DNA of 6,981 bases from Candidatus Omnitrophota bacterium (GCA_026387215.1 JAPLMC010000100.1:1-6981); one strand, 5' to 3'; positions 1-6,008 are shown, counted from the stretch's first letter. Numbers and translations: made by a program. The notes: generated by a model from the sequence alone, not told the origin.

Positions 1-390
1 CGCCTTTTCTGTAACTTCTATAAGAGAACGAGCCTTTTCGCTTACCTTATCCCCAACCGATACTGTAAGCGCGCTATCCGCATAATACCCGTTCTTTTCA
101 ATACCTACATCTATGCTTAAAATATCCCCGGAAGAAAGCGCTGTATCTCCGGGAATACCATGTACTACCTGCTCATTTAAAGAAGTGCAAATAACTCCTG
201 GAAACCCTCTATACCCATGAAATGCAGATTTGGCATTGGATTTCTTTATTATTTCTACTGCTTTTCTTTCCAGATCAGCAGTTGTTACTCCAGGCTTTGC
301 TGCAGCTTTAAGTTCCTCCAGAATCAGTTTAACTACTTTTCCTGCTTCAGATATAAGCTTAAGCTCATCTTCTGACTTTATGTCTATCAT
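1..390 (-). CDS. map: Methionine aminopeptidase type I, N-terminal 130 residues (cut by window edge)
   Basis: This enzyme removes the initiator methionine from new proteins in the cytoplasm, using a two-metal centre. The minus-strand frame is open from the ATG at 388-390 to the window edge with no stop, so the C-terminal half lies outside. The N-terminus MIDIKSEDELKLISEAGKVV has the usual MetAP-I opening. The substrate-pocket histidine is H77 in the stretch SLNEQVVHGIP. Two of the five expected metal ligands are visible, D94 (SIDVG) and D105 (YADSA). The remaining ligands (one His, two Glu) should lie beyond the edge. The start codon directly follows the adk stop TAG (391-393) with no gap, and no strong Shine-Dalgarno sequence is visible. 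Translation is therefore probably coupled to adk. The secY-adk-map order is common in bacteria and supports the call. Confidence 0.96.
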   Translation of the reverse strand, partial: MIDIKSEDELKLISEAGKVVKLILEELKAAAKPGVTTADLERKAVEIIKKSNAKSAFHGYRGFPGVICTSLNEQVVHGIPGDTALSSGDILSIDVGIEKNGYYADSALTVSVGDKVSEKARSLIEVTEKA

Positions 391-1044
391 CTACTTCGCA
401 GGTGTTTTTAATATCTCAGATAATCTACTGTAAACTTTCTGGGCTTCCAGGTCGCCTGAAACCTCTTTAAGTATTCCCTTGGCTTTATAATAATCTATGA
501 GTTCTTTTGTCTGACTATTGTAAACCTCTAACCTCGTATTTATAGTTTCTTCGCTGTCATCTTTTCTCTGATAAAGATCTGAGCCGCATTTATTGCATAA
601 ACCCTGTTTCTTCGGCGGCATGTTTACTATATGATAATTTGCCCCGCATTTAGAACAAAGCCTCCTGCCTGCAAGCCTTGAAATAACAATCTTAGTACTG
701 GTCTTAAAATATATAACTATTTCTACTGGTAACTTAAGTTTATCTAATTCGCTATCCAACTTTTTTGCCTGATACACAGTTCTTGGAAAACCATCCAGAA
801 TAAAATCTTTTTTAGGTTCTGCATTTTTTATTGTATCAAGCATCATCTCTATTACGATATCGTCAGGAACCAGCTCGCCTTTTTCCATAAAAGCCTTCGC
901 CTTTTTACCTATTTGGGTATCCTTTTTTACATTTTCTCTTAGTATATCGCCTGTAGAAAAATGAAGAAAACCCTCTTTTTCTGCAAGCATTACTGCCTGC
1001 GTACCTTTACCTGCCCCCGGAGGTCCTAATAAAACTATTCGCAT
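391..1044 (-). CDS. adk: Adenylate kinase with four-cysteine (zinc-type) LID domain
   Basis: Adenylate kinase interconverts ATP + AMP and 2 ADP in the cytoplasm and sets the adenylate energy charge. The 217-residue product is of the long bacterial type. The P-loop GPPGAGKGT is at residues 7-15, the AMP-binding region FSTGDILRE at 29-37, and DGFPRT at 84-89. The LID begins at AGRR (125-128) and holds C130, C133, C150 and C153 in two CxxC pairs, the arrangement of zinc-stabilised LIDs. The sequence RKDDSEETINTRL (160-172) supplies the conserved acidic and arginine residues after the LID. The ATG is preceded by AAAGG about 6 bases upstream. It follows secY by 26 bases and abuts map. Zinc binding is inferred from the cysteine pattern and is not shown directly. 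Confidence 0.98.
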   Translation of the reverse strand: MRIVLLGPPGAGKGTQAVMLAEKEGFLHFSTGDILRENVKKDTQIGKKAKAFMEKGELVPDDIVIEMMLDTIKNAEPKKDFILDGFPRTVYQAKKLDSELDKLKLPVEIVIYFKTSTKIVISRLAGRRLCSKCGANYHIVNMPPKKQGLCNKCGSDLYQRKDDSEETINTRLEVYNSQTKELIDYYKAKGILKEVSGDLEAQKVYSRLSEILKTPAK

Positions 1045-1070
1045 TTTAACCTTTAATTTTTTAAACTAAA

Positions 1071-2417
1071 TTATCTCCTGCCTCTAATTTTCCCCTTCTT
1101 TAAAAAACCTTCGTAATGTCTCATTAAAAGCTGAGACTCTACCGCCCTCATTGTATCAAGCATAACTCCAACTACTATCAAAAGCGCTGTGCCTCCAAAA
1201 AAACTAGCTATAAGATATGGTATTTTAAGCCACGCGCCAAGCATATCAGGGAAAACAGCTATGAAAGCTAAAAATATTGCGCCTGGAAGCGTAATCCTCG
1301 TCATTATAAAATCAAAATATTCAGCTGTAGGCCTGCCTGGCCTTACGCCAGGAACAAATCCTCCATATTTTTTCATATTATCAGCTACATCCGCAGGATT
1401 AAATGTAATAGCTGTATAAAAATAAGCGAAAAATATTATCAACACGCTATAAAGAACAGTGTATAAAATCTGACCTCTCATTAAAGCTTCTGCAAATCTT
1501 TGAAGGCCAGCGTTAGGTATAAAACCTGCGACTGTTGCAGGAAAAAGTATTATTGACTGTGCAAAAATTATAGGTATAACGCCTGCCTGGTTTACTCTTA
1601 AAGGTATATAGGTACTCTGTCCGCCATATACTTTTCTACCTACTATCCTTTTAGCGTATTGTACAGGTATTTTTCTTTGGCCCTGGGTAATTAATATAAC
1701 AGCTACTACTACAGCAACTCCAATCACTGACATGAAAGCAAGCGTGAAAAACGGATACTTTATTATGCTTTTTGCAGGAGTAAATATTAATGTAAAAACT
1801 TGTTCTAAAGCTGTAGGCAGCCTAGAGATTATGCCTGCTGTTATAACAAGTGAAATGCCATTACCTATTCCATATTCCTGAATCTGTTCTCCTATCCACA
1901 TTATAAAAGCAGTGCCTGTGGTAAGAGTAATAACCGTCAATAATCTAAAACCCCAGCCAGGATAATCTACAATCTGCAAACCCTGAAATCTAGCAGGATT
2001 TTCAAGCCACACACTTATAAAAAATGCCTGTATAACAGAGAGTACTATCGTACCATAACGCGTATATTGTATCATCTTGCGTCTGCCGCCTTCACCTTCT
2101 TTTGAAAGCTTCTCAAGGTAAGGCACTACAGTGACGAGAAGCTGCAGTATAATAGAAGCTGATATATAAGGCATTATACCCAGCGCAAATATGGTAAGAC
2201 GCGTTAAAGCACCTCCTGAAAACATATCCATAATGCCAAAAAGTCCGCCGCCCTGGGACTTGGCCACATTGTTAAAGAACTGAATTAAAGCAGCGCCGTT
2301 TACGCCTGGCGTAGGTATATAAGCGCCTATTCTATAAATCGCCAACAACAAAAGCGTAATAAATAGCTTTTTTCTAAGGTCAGGTATTCTAAAAGAGTTT
2401 ATAAACGCCTGTAGCAT
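1071..2417 (-). CDS. secY: Protein translocase channel subunit SecY
   Basis: SecY forms the protein-conducting channel of the inner membrane, working with SecE, SecG and SecA. The 448-residue protein shows ten hydrophobic segments, at roughly 17-35, 76-98, 120-138, 155-175, 183-203, 223-243, 275-297, 316-338, 377-395 and 399-420. The glycine-rich plug region (about 56-70) precedes the family signature GIMPYISASIILQLL (80-94). EYGIGNGISL (181-190) marks the start of helix 5. The cytosolic loop RKIPVQYAKRIVGRK (248-262) and the loop around FVPGVRPGRPT (354-364) are the basic loops expected to contact the ribosome and SecA. The start lies 3 bases after the rplO stop. No strong Shine-Dalgarno sequence is seen, only a GAGAT about 13 bases upstream, so coupling to rplO is likely. 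Length and motifs are complete. Confidence 0.98.
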   Translation of the reverse strand: MLQAFINSFRIPDLRKKLFITLLLLAIYRIGAYIPTPGVNGAALIQFFNNVAKSQGGGLFGIMDMFSGGALTRLTIFALGIMPYISASIILQLLVTVVPYLEKLSKEGEGGRRKMIQYTRYGTIVLSVIQAFFISVWLENPARFQGLQIVDYPGWGFRLLTVITLTTGTAFIMWIGEQIQEYGIGNGISLVITAGIISRLPTALEQVFTLIFTPAKSIIKYPFFTLAFMSVIGVAVVVAVILITQGQRKIPVQYAKRIVGRKVYGGQSTYIPLRVNQAGVIPIIFAQSIILFPATVAGFIPNAGLQRFAEALMRGQILYTVLYSVLIIFFAYFYTAITFNPADVADNMKKYGGFVPGVRPGRPTAEYFDFIMTRITLPGAIFLAFIAVFPDMLGAWLKIPYLIASFFGGTALLIVVGVMLDTMRAVESQLLMRHYEGFLKKGKIRGRR

Positions 2418-2420
2418 AGT

Positions 2421-2864
2421 TTATTTGGTTATCTCACATTTTCCGCCCACGCTTTTTATTTTTTCTTCCGCTGACTTCGAAAATGCGTGAGCCTTTATAT
2501 GCACAGGGACCTTTATTTCGCCCTTACCTAGTATTTTTAAATAATTAATAGTCCCTTTTATTAAGCCCCTTTCTTTTAATAACTCAGGAGTTATTAAGGC
2601 TTCTTTTTTTAGTTTTGAAAGCATGTCAAGATTTACAATCGAGTATCCTGCTCTTGGCCTTCTTCTGAATCCTCTCTTTGGTAGTTTTCTTATTAGAGGC
2701 ATCTGACCGCCTTCAAAGCCAGGAGATCTCCCAGCGCCTGAACGGGACATCTGACCTTTATGGCCTCTTGTGGAAGTTTTTCCATGGCCTGAACCAGGAC
2801 CTCTGCCTACAATTTTCCTTTTTTTCCTTGCGCCTATAGCAGGTCTTAAATCTTGTATCTTCAT
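2421..2864 (-). CDS. rplO: 50S ribosomal protein L15
   Basis: L15 is a late-assembling 50S protein that threads an extended basic arm into 23S rRNA. The 147-residue product has the family's Gly/Arg/Lys-rich N-terminal extension, with GRGPGSGHGKTSTRGHKGQ at 20-38, then GFEGGQMPLIRKLPKRGF (49-66). A globular C-terminal domain follows, ending VPVHIKAHAFSKSAEEKI..GG. The start ATG overlaps the rpsE stop as ATGA (2861-2864), and GAAGGTGG sits just upstream of it. Translation is therefore probably coupled to S5. In most bacteria rpmD (L30) lies between these two genes. Here the direct overlap leaves no room for it. Confidence 0.98.
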   Translation of the reverse strand: MKIQDLRPAIGARKKRKIVGRGPGSGHGKTSTRGHKGQMSRSGAGRSPGFEGGQMPLIRKLPKRGFRRRPRAGYSIVNLDMLSKLKKEALITPELLKERGLIKGTINYLKILGKGEIKVPVHIKAHAFSKSAEEKIKSVGGKCEITK

Positions 2865-3379
2865 TCGCCACCTTCTAATTCAGACATGTCGCGTTCCAGT
2901 CTAAGCTTTTTCAAACCATCTATAGTTGCCTTTGTAACATTTATAGGATTAGCAGAACCGAGGGATTTAGTAAGGATATCTTTTATTCCAGCTGCATCGC
3001 ATATGGCCCTAACAGATCCACCTGCAATAACCCCTGTTCCTTCAAGTGCTGGTTTCAAAAGAACTTTTGCTGCCCCAAAATGTCCTATAATCTCATGCGG
3101 TATTGTCTGGCCTCTGACAGGAACCTTGAAAAAGCTCTTCTTTGCGTTGGAAAGAGCTTTTCTAATGGAATTCGCTACATCATTAGCTTTTCCATAGCCG
3201 CATCCTACTGTTCCGTTGCCGTTTCCGACAGCAATGAGCGCAGTAAATGAAAACCTTTTTCCACCTTTCACAACCTTTGAAACTCTATTAATAGCTATAA
3301 CCTTTTCTATGTATTGATCTTCCTGAACTGCGTCAAGTTTTCGCATCAATCTTTCTTTTGCCTGAATCTTTTCTGCCAT
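2861..3379 (-). CDS. rpsE: 30S ribosomal protein S5
   Basis: S5 sits at the mRNA entry side of the 30S subunit. It helps with helicase activity and decoding accuracy, and is the site of classical spectinomycin-resistance and ram mutations. The 172-residue product has the N-terminal double-stranded-RNA-binding domain (about 24-90) with RVSKVVKGGKRFSF (32-45) and the glycine-rich stretch VGNGNGTVGCGYGKA (51-65). The C-terminal domain follows (about 100-165), with GTGVIAGGSVRAI (114-126). The ATG has AGAGG 9 bases upstream, and that site falls in the foot of a palindromic repeat (3385-3433). The unusual 116-base spacer separates it from rplR, while its stop overlaps the rplO start by 4 bases. 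An independent setting of S5 and L15 expression is conceivable but is inference. Confidence 0.98.
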   Translation of the reverse strand: MAEKIQAKERLMRKLDAVQEDQYIEKVIAINRVSKVVKGGKRFSFTALIAVGNGNGTVGCGYGKANDVANSIRKALSNAKKSFFKVPVRGQTIPHEIIGHFGAAKVLLKPALEGTGVIAGGSVRAICDAAGIKDILTKSLGSANPINVTKATIDGLKKLRLERDMSELEGGE

Positions 3380-3384
3380 GTATT

Positions 3385-3433
3385 ATAGCCTCTGAATTTT
3401 GCAGATTGCAAAAACAATCTGCAAAATTGGCTA
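3385..3433 (-). repeat. Palindromic repeat unit B: 14-bp perfect hairpin plus 5-bp foot
   Basis: Positions 3395-3408 (AATTTTGCAGATTG on the plus strand) are perfectly complementary to 3415-3428, leaving a 6-base loop. Outside this stem, TAGCC at 3386-3390 can pair with GGCTA at 3429-3433 around a 4-base bulge (3391-3394), giving an almost continuous palindrome of 48 bases. On the minus-strand transcript the structure ends 6 bases before the rpsE ATG. No U-run follows it, so it is not an ordinary Rho-independent terminator. It shares clear sequence identity with the second unit at 3452-3487. The structure is seen in the sequence. Its function, or its status as a dispersed genomic repeat, is inference. 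Confidence 0.8.
3389..3393 (-). promoter_or_regulatory. rpsE ribosome binding site, overlapping hairpin foot
   Basis: AGAGG on the minus strand lies 9 bases before the rpsE ATG (3377-3379) and is the only good Shine-Dalgarno match there. Its two 3' G residues (3389-3390) belong to the GGCTA foot that can pair with TAGCC at 3429-3433. The other bases are in the 4-base bulge. Folding of the whole repeat could therefore partly hide the site. Whether this happens in the cell is not known. Confidence 0.65.
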
Positions 3434-3451
3434 AGGAATTGGTGTATTTTC

Positions 3452-3487
3452 ATAGCCGAATTTTACAAATTGCAAAGCAATTTGCTA
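3452..3487 (-). repeat. Palindromic repeat unit A: shorter, degenerate copy of unit B
   Basis: The plus strand begins ATAGCCGAATTTTACAAATT, matching unit B (3385-3433) apart from a 3-base gap and a few substitutions, and both copies end in GCTA or GGCTA. CAAATTGC (3466-3473) pairs with GCAATTTG (3477-3484) around an AAA loop, an 8-bp hairpin. Relative to unit B, about ten bases are missing near the 3' end on the plus strand, so the outer stem is lost. The unit ends 8 bases before the rplR stop codon at 3496-3498. The two units, with an 18-base linker between them, fill nearly all of the 116-base spacer. Confidence 0.7.
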
Positions 3488-3495
3488 CTATGTTA

Positions 3496-3873
3496 TTAAA
3501 ATTTCAACCCTGCTTCTCTCGCTGCATCAGCAAGAGCTTTTATCCTACCGTGATACAGATAACCACCCCTGTCAAATACAATTTTCTGAATATCTTTTTT
3601 AGACGCTTCTCTTGCCATATATGCACCCATTTTTTTAGCTGATTCTATGTTTCCACCCTCAGCCCCAAACTCTTTTTTAAAAGAAGTGTCATTGGTGGAA
3701 AGCGAAAGCATTGTATGCTGCGCAAAATCATCTACAAACTGAACATATAAATTATTATGGCTTCTATGAACAATTAGTCTTGGCATCTCTTTTGTACCAG
3801 ACATTCTTTTGCGTATTCTATAATGCCTTTTTACTCTTCCTAGTTCTGCTGGGCTTTTGATTTTTCTCTTCAT
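3496..3873 (-). CDS. rplR: 50S ribosomal protein L18
   Basis: L18 binds 5S rRNA with L5 and docks it in the central protuberance of the 50S subunit. The 125-residue product has the basic N-terminal tail with RVKRHYRIRKRMSGT (13-27), then PRLIVHRSHNNLYVQ (31-45). It ends in the conserved FDRGGYLYHGRIKALADAAR (100-119) and EAGLKF. A single base separates it from the rplF stop. A strong AGGAGG lies inside the end of rplF but about 14 bases from the ATG, a longer spacing than usual. No in-frame alternative start exists, because the rplF-rplR boundary is closed by a stop. Translational coupling to L6 is likely. Downstream is the repeat-bearing spacer. Confidence 0.97.
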   Translation of the reverse strand: MKRKIKSPAELGRVKRHYRIRKRMSGTKEMPRLIVHRSHNNLYVQFVDDFAQHTMLSLSTNDTSFKKEFGAEGGNIESAKKMGAYMAREASKKDIQKIVFDRGGYLYHGRIKALADAAREAGLKF

Positions 3874-3874
3874 T

Positions 3875-4426
3875 TTATTTCTCTGTTCCTCCTACCGCCT
3901 TGCCTGCTTTCTTCCTGACAAATTCGCCCAAATACCTTATGCCTCTTCCTTTATATGGCTCAGGTTCAAAAAATGCTCTTATCTCAGCAGCTACTTCCCC
4001 AACCTTTGCTTTATCAATACCTTCTATAATAATATGAGCTGGTTTAGGAGGAGCCTTTATTGCAATGCCGTCAGGTATGATGTAAACTACCGGGTGCGAA
4101 AAGCCTAAATGTAAAGTAAGTTTCTTTCCTTCTGCCTGAGCGCGATAACCAACGCCTACTATTTCTAGAGTTTTTACATAGCCCTCACTGACGCCTTTTA
4201 CCATGTTATTTATATAAGCCCTGGCCAGTCCGTGCATGGCAAATGCGGACTTATCTTCTTTTAATCTTTTAACAGTAATACTAGAATTATCTATCAACGC
4301 TTCTACATTAGAAGGCAGGTTCCAATCTAATTTACCCTTTGGGCCTTCTGCAAAAACTTTTCCAGAATCTACTCTTACTTTTACTTTATCTGGAATCTGT
4401 ATTGGTTTCTTACCTATAAGAGACAT
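3875..4426 (-). CDS. rplF: 50S ribosomal protein L6
   Basis: L6 binds 23S rRNA near the sarcin-ricin loop and supports the factor-binding region of the 50S subunit. The 183-residue product has the expected two tandem domains of related fold (about 1-80 and 82-170). The N-terminus is MSLIGKKPIQIPDKV, the domain junction region is GYVKTLEIVGVGYRAQ (82-97), and the signature EPEPYKGRGIRYLGE is at 154-168. AGGA lies about 9 bases before the ATG. The gene follows rpsH by 22 bases. Length and motifs are ordinary for a bacterial L6. Confidence 0.98.
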   Translation of the reverse strand: MSLIGKKPIQIPDKVKVRVDSGKVFAEGPKGKLDWNLPSNVEALIDNSSITVKRLKEDKSAFAMHGLARAYINNMVKGVSEGYVKTLEIVGVGYRAQAEGKKLTLHLGFSHPVVYIIPDGIAIKAPPKPAHIIIEGIDKAKVGEVAAEIRAFFEPEPYKGRGIRYLGEFVRKKAGKAVGGTEK

Positions 4427-4448
4427 TTTATTATTCCTATAACTACTG

Positions 4449-4847
4449 TTACCAAATATAACAAAGTACTTCGCCGCCTGAGAGCATTTCAGCAGCCTGT
4501 ATATTTGTTACAACACCTCTGGACGTAGATAAAATAGCTATGCCAAGCCCTCCGAAAACTTTAGGAATCCTGTCTTTTTTAACATAAATCCTAAGGCTCG
4601 GCTTAGATATTCTTGCGAGGCCCTTTATAACAGGCTCTTCATTACTTGTGTATTTTAAATAAACCCTTAATACACCTTGTTTTTTGTCATCTATAAATTT
4701 GAAATCTTTTATAAACCTATCTCTTTTTAATATACTTAATATCTCTTCTGTTATCTTGGAGAATTTTATGTCTACCTTGATCTTTCTTGCCATGCTTCCG
4801 TTTCTTATTACTGTCAATGCGTTGCTTATCGGATCTGTTAAATTCAT
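4449..4847 (-). CDS. rpsH: 30S ribosomal protein S8
   Basis: S8 is a primary 16S rRNA-binding protein needed for assembly of the 30S platform. In E. coli it is also the translational repressor of the spc operon. The 132-residue product begins MNLTDPISNALTVIRNG, matching the family opening TDPIxxxLTxIRN. It carries STSRGV at 107-112 and ends GGEVLCYIW (124-132), the RNA-binding C-terminal signature. AAGGGAG lies 9 bases before the ATG and includes the last A of the rpsN stop TAA (4862-4864). Whether autoregulation occurs here cannot be judged, because I did not recognise an S8 target copy in the transcript. Confidence 0.98.
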   Translation of the reverse strand: MNLTDPISNALTVIRNGSMARKIKVDIKFSKITEEILSILKRDRFIKDFKFIDDKKQGVLRVYLKYTSNEEPVIKGLARISKPSLRIYVKKDRIPKVFGGLGIAILSTSRGVVTNIQAAEMLSGGEVLCYIW

Positions 4848-4861
4848 GTATTTTTTCTCCC

Positions 4862-5047
4862 TTACCAGCTAGCCTTTGTTACGCCAGGTATATCTCCGCG
4901 CGACGCCATTTCTCTGAAGCACAAACGGCAAACCTGAAATTTTCTTGAATACGCGCGTGGCCTGCCGCACAGTTTACATCTGTTGTATTTTCTTACTGCG
5001 AACTTGGGTTCTTTTTTTTGTTTTGCTATCAAACATTCTTTCGCCAT
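4862..5047 (-). CDS. rpsN: 30S ribosomal protein S14, short zinc-binding type
   Basis: S14 is a late-binding protein of the 30S head. This 61-residue form is the short zinc-type paralogue, in contrast to the roughly 100-residue cysteine-free form of E. coli. C24, C27, C40 and C43 form two CxxC pairs (RCKLCGRPR and VCRLCFRE) that should bind one zinc. The C-terminus RGDIPGVTKASW is canonical. GAGGG lies a few bases upstream of the ATG. The gene sits in the standard place between rplE and rpsH, but the spacer to rplE is 66 bases, the second longest in the window. Confidence 0.98.
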   Translation of the reverse strand: MAKECLIAKQKKEPKFAVRKYNRCKLCGRPRAYSRKFQVCRLCFREMASRGDIPGVTKASW

Positions 5048-5113
5048 ATTCCCTCACTTAGTTAAAAAAACTACAGAAACTAAAAAACAATAAGATTTTA
5101 ATTTTTTAGTCTT
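5048..5113 (-). other. 66-base A+T-rich spacer between rplE and rpsN
   Basis: The spacer is almost all A and T. It contains a weak 9-bp inverted repeat, ACTAAAAAA at 5079-5087 with TTTTTTAGT at 5102-5110, around a 14-base loop. Further T-runs lie on the minus strand towards rpsN. The rpsN Shine-Dalgarno sequence is at its end. The stem has only one G:C pair, so it is unlikely to be a real terminator. No gene is visible here. Confidence 0.4.
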
Positions 5114-5659
5114 TTATTTGCTACTAAACGGCATACCGAACAACTTCAACAGCTCATGAGATTCTTCTTTAGTACTTGATTTTATATTCATTATAATATC
5201 CATGCCCTGTATTTTCTGAATCTTATCAACGTCTATTTCAGGAAATATAGACAATTCCTTTATTCCAATAGAATAATTTCCATTTCCGTCAAAAGAATTA
5301 GGAGATGTTCCTCTAAAGTCTCTTATCCTTGGCAACGCCATATTTAAAAATCTATCCAGGAACTCATACATCCTGTTACCTCTTAACGTAACTTTACAAC
5401 CTATAGGAAGGCCTTGCCTTATTTTAAAATTTGCTATTGCCTTTTTTGCTCTTGTTATAACAGGTTTTTGTCCGGCTATAGCTGCCATATCTGCTACTCC
5501 TTGTTCAACAAACTTTATATCCTGGCTGCCTGCGCCTATTCCCATATTCAGAACTATTTTATGAATCCTAGGAGCTTGCATAGCATTTTTATAACCAAAT
5601 TTTTTTGATAAAGCTGGGACTATATTCTTTCTGTAGTGGTCCAATAATCTTGGCGTCAT
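5114..5659 (-). CDS. rplE: 50S ribosomal protein L5 (start placed at 5659)
   Basis: L5 binds 5S rRNA in the central protuberance and contacts P-site tRNA. From the ATG at 5657-5659 the product has 181 residues, close to the family's usual 179-180. It begins MTPRLLDHYRKNIVPALSKK, aligning with the normal L5 N-terminus. Conserved parts include APRIHKIVLNMGIGAG (29-44), KPVITRAKKAIANFKIR (65-81), RDFRGTSPNSFDGNGNYSIG (113-132) and the C-terminal LLKLFGMPF. This ATG overlaps the rplX stop as ATGA (5656-5659) and has AAGG 7 bases upstream. The frame stays open upstream to a TTG at 5681-5683 and an ATG at 5672-5674. Those starts would add 8 or 5 residues, lengthen the overlap with rplX and lack a better ribosome site, so I did not use them. 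Confidence 0.96.
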   Translation of the reverse strand: MTPRLLDHYRKNIVPALSKKFGYKNAMQAPRIHKIVLNMGIGAGSQDIKFVEQGVADMAAIAGQKPVITRAKKAIANFKIRQGLPIGCKVTLRGNRMYEFLDRFLNMALPRIRDFRGTSPNSFDGNGNYSIGIKELSIFPEIDVDKIQKIQGMDIIMNIKSSTKEESHELLKLFGMPFSSK

Positions 5660-5970
5660 ATGATTTCCTTGCATTTTTTGCAAATTCTTACTTTTGTTCC
5701 ATCTGAAAGCTTGTTAAAGCCAATCCTTGTAGGGCTGGAACACTTCTGACATACTACCATTAAATTTGAAATATCTATAAAACTTTCTTTATGTACAATA
5801 CCGCCTTGCTGCTGGTCATTGCTTTGCCTGCGGCTGTGTTTTTTAACCATATTAATGCCTTGGACTAGGGCTTTTAATTTTTTTGGGAAAACAGTGAGCA
5901 CTTTTCCGGTCTTGCCACTATCTCTTCCTGCTAATATTTTCACTATATCGTTCTTTTTTATATTCGCCAT
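5656..5970 (-). CDS. rplX: 50S ribosomal protein L24 with two CxxC pairs
   Basis: L24 is an assembly-initiating 50S protein that binds the 5' domain of 23S rRNA near the exit tunnel. The 104-residue product starts MANIKKNDIVKILAGRDSGK, a KOW motif with the family's GRDSGKTGKVL (15-25). VQGINMVKKHSRR follows at 36-48. The C-terminal part has C74, C77, C97 and C100 (VVCQKCSSPTRIGF and RICKKCKEII), a pattern seen in many bacterial L24 proteins and suggestive of a zinc site. The spacer to rplN is 38 bases. The best Shine-Dalgarno match (AGGTGG, 5986-5991) lies 15 bases from the ATG. No in-frame upstream start is available because TAA closes the frame in the spacer. The gene overlaps rplE by 4 bases. 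Confidence 0.97.
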   Translation of the reverse strand: MANIKKNDIVKILAGRDSGKTGKVLTVFPKKLKALVQGINMVKKHSRRQSNDQQQGGIVHKESFIDISNLMVVCQKCSSPTRIGFNKLSDGTKVRICKKCKEII

Positions 5971-5985
5971 AAGTTTACCATTTGC

Positions 5986-5991
5986 CCACCT
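5986..5991 (-). promoter_or_regulatory. Candidate Shine-Dalgarno for rplX, oddly spaced
   Basis: AGGTGG on the minus strand is the only strong ribosome-binding match in the rplN-rplX spacer. It lies 15 bases before the rplX ATG (5968-5970) but only 4 bases before an out-of-frame ATG at 5979-5981. That second ATG opens a 7-codon frame ending in TAA at 5958-5960, just inside rplX. Either L24 uses a long spacing or reinitiation, or the match is fortuitous. Confidence 0.4.
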
Positions 5992-6008
5992 GTCATGTGG
6001 ACATTAGC

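Noticed and set aside
3382..3387. Perfect TATAAT on the minus strand just before rpsE, as a promoter -10 box
   Set aside because: Transcription would start about 7 bases downstream, inside the rpsE start codon, and would lose the ribosome site. I see no TTGACA-like box at the right distance, since the upstream bases are the repeat stem.
3395..3428. Hairpin as a Rho-independent terminator
   Set aside because: The stem is A+T-rich rather than G+C-rich and no U-run follows on either strand. It also sits in the middle of an essential operon.
3346..3453. Short minus-strand frame of 35 codons starting MKIHQF, running through repeat unit B into rpsE
   Set aside because: It has no Shine-Dalgarno sequence, is composed mostly of palindrome sequence, and overlaps the rpsE start out of frame. 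No family is recognisable.
3358..3642. Plus-strand open frames, such as this 94-codon frame, and others opposite secY, rpsE, rplN and rpsQ
   Set aside because: They lie antisense to well-conserved r-protein or secY genes, have no recognisable protein family, and their composition is explained by the genes on the opposite strand.
5660..5683. Longer L5 starting at TTG 5683 or ATG 5674
   Set aside because: The ATG at 5659 gives the normal L5 N-terminus and length, has AAGG 7 bases upstream, and makes the typical ATGA overlap with rplX. The extra residues are translated rplX sequence.
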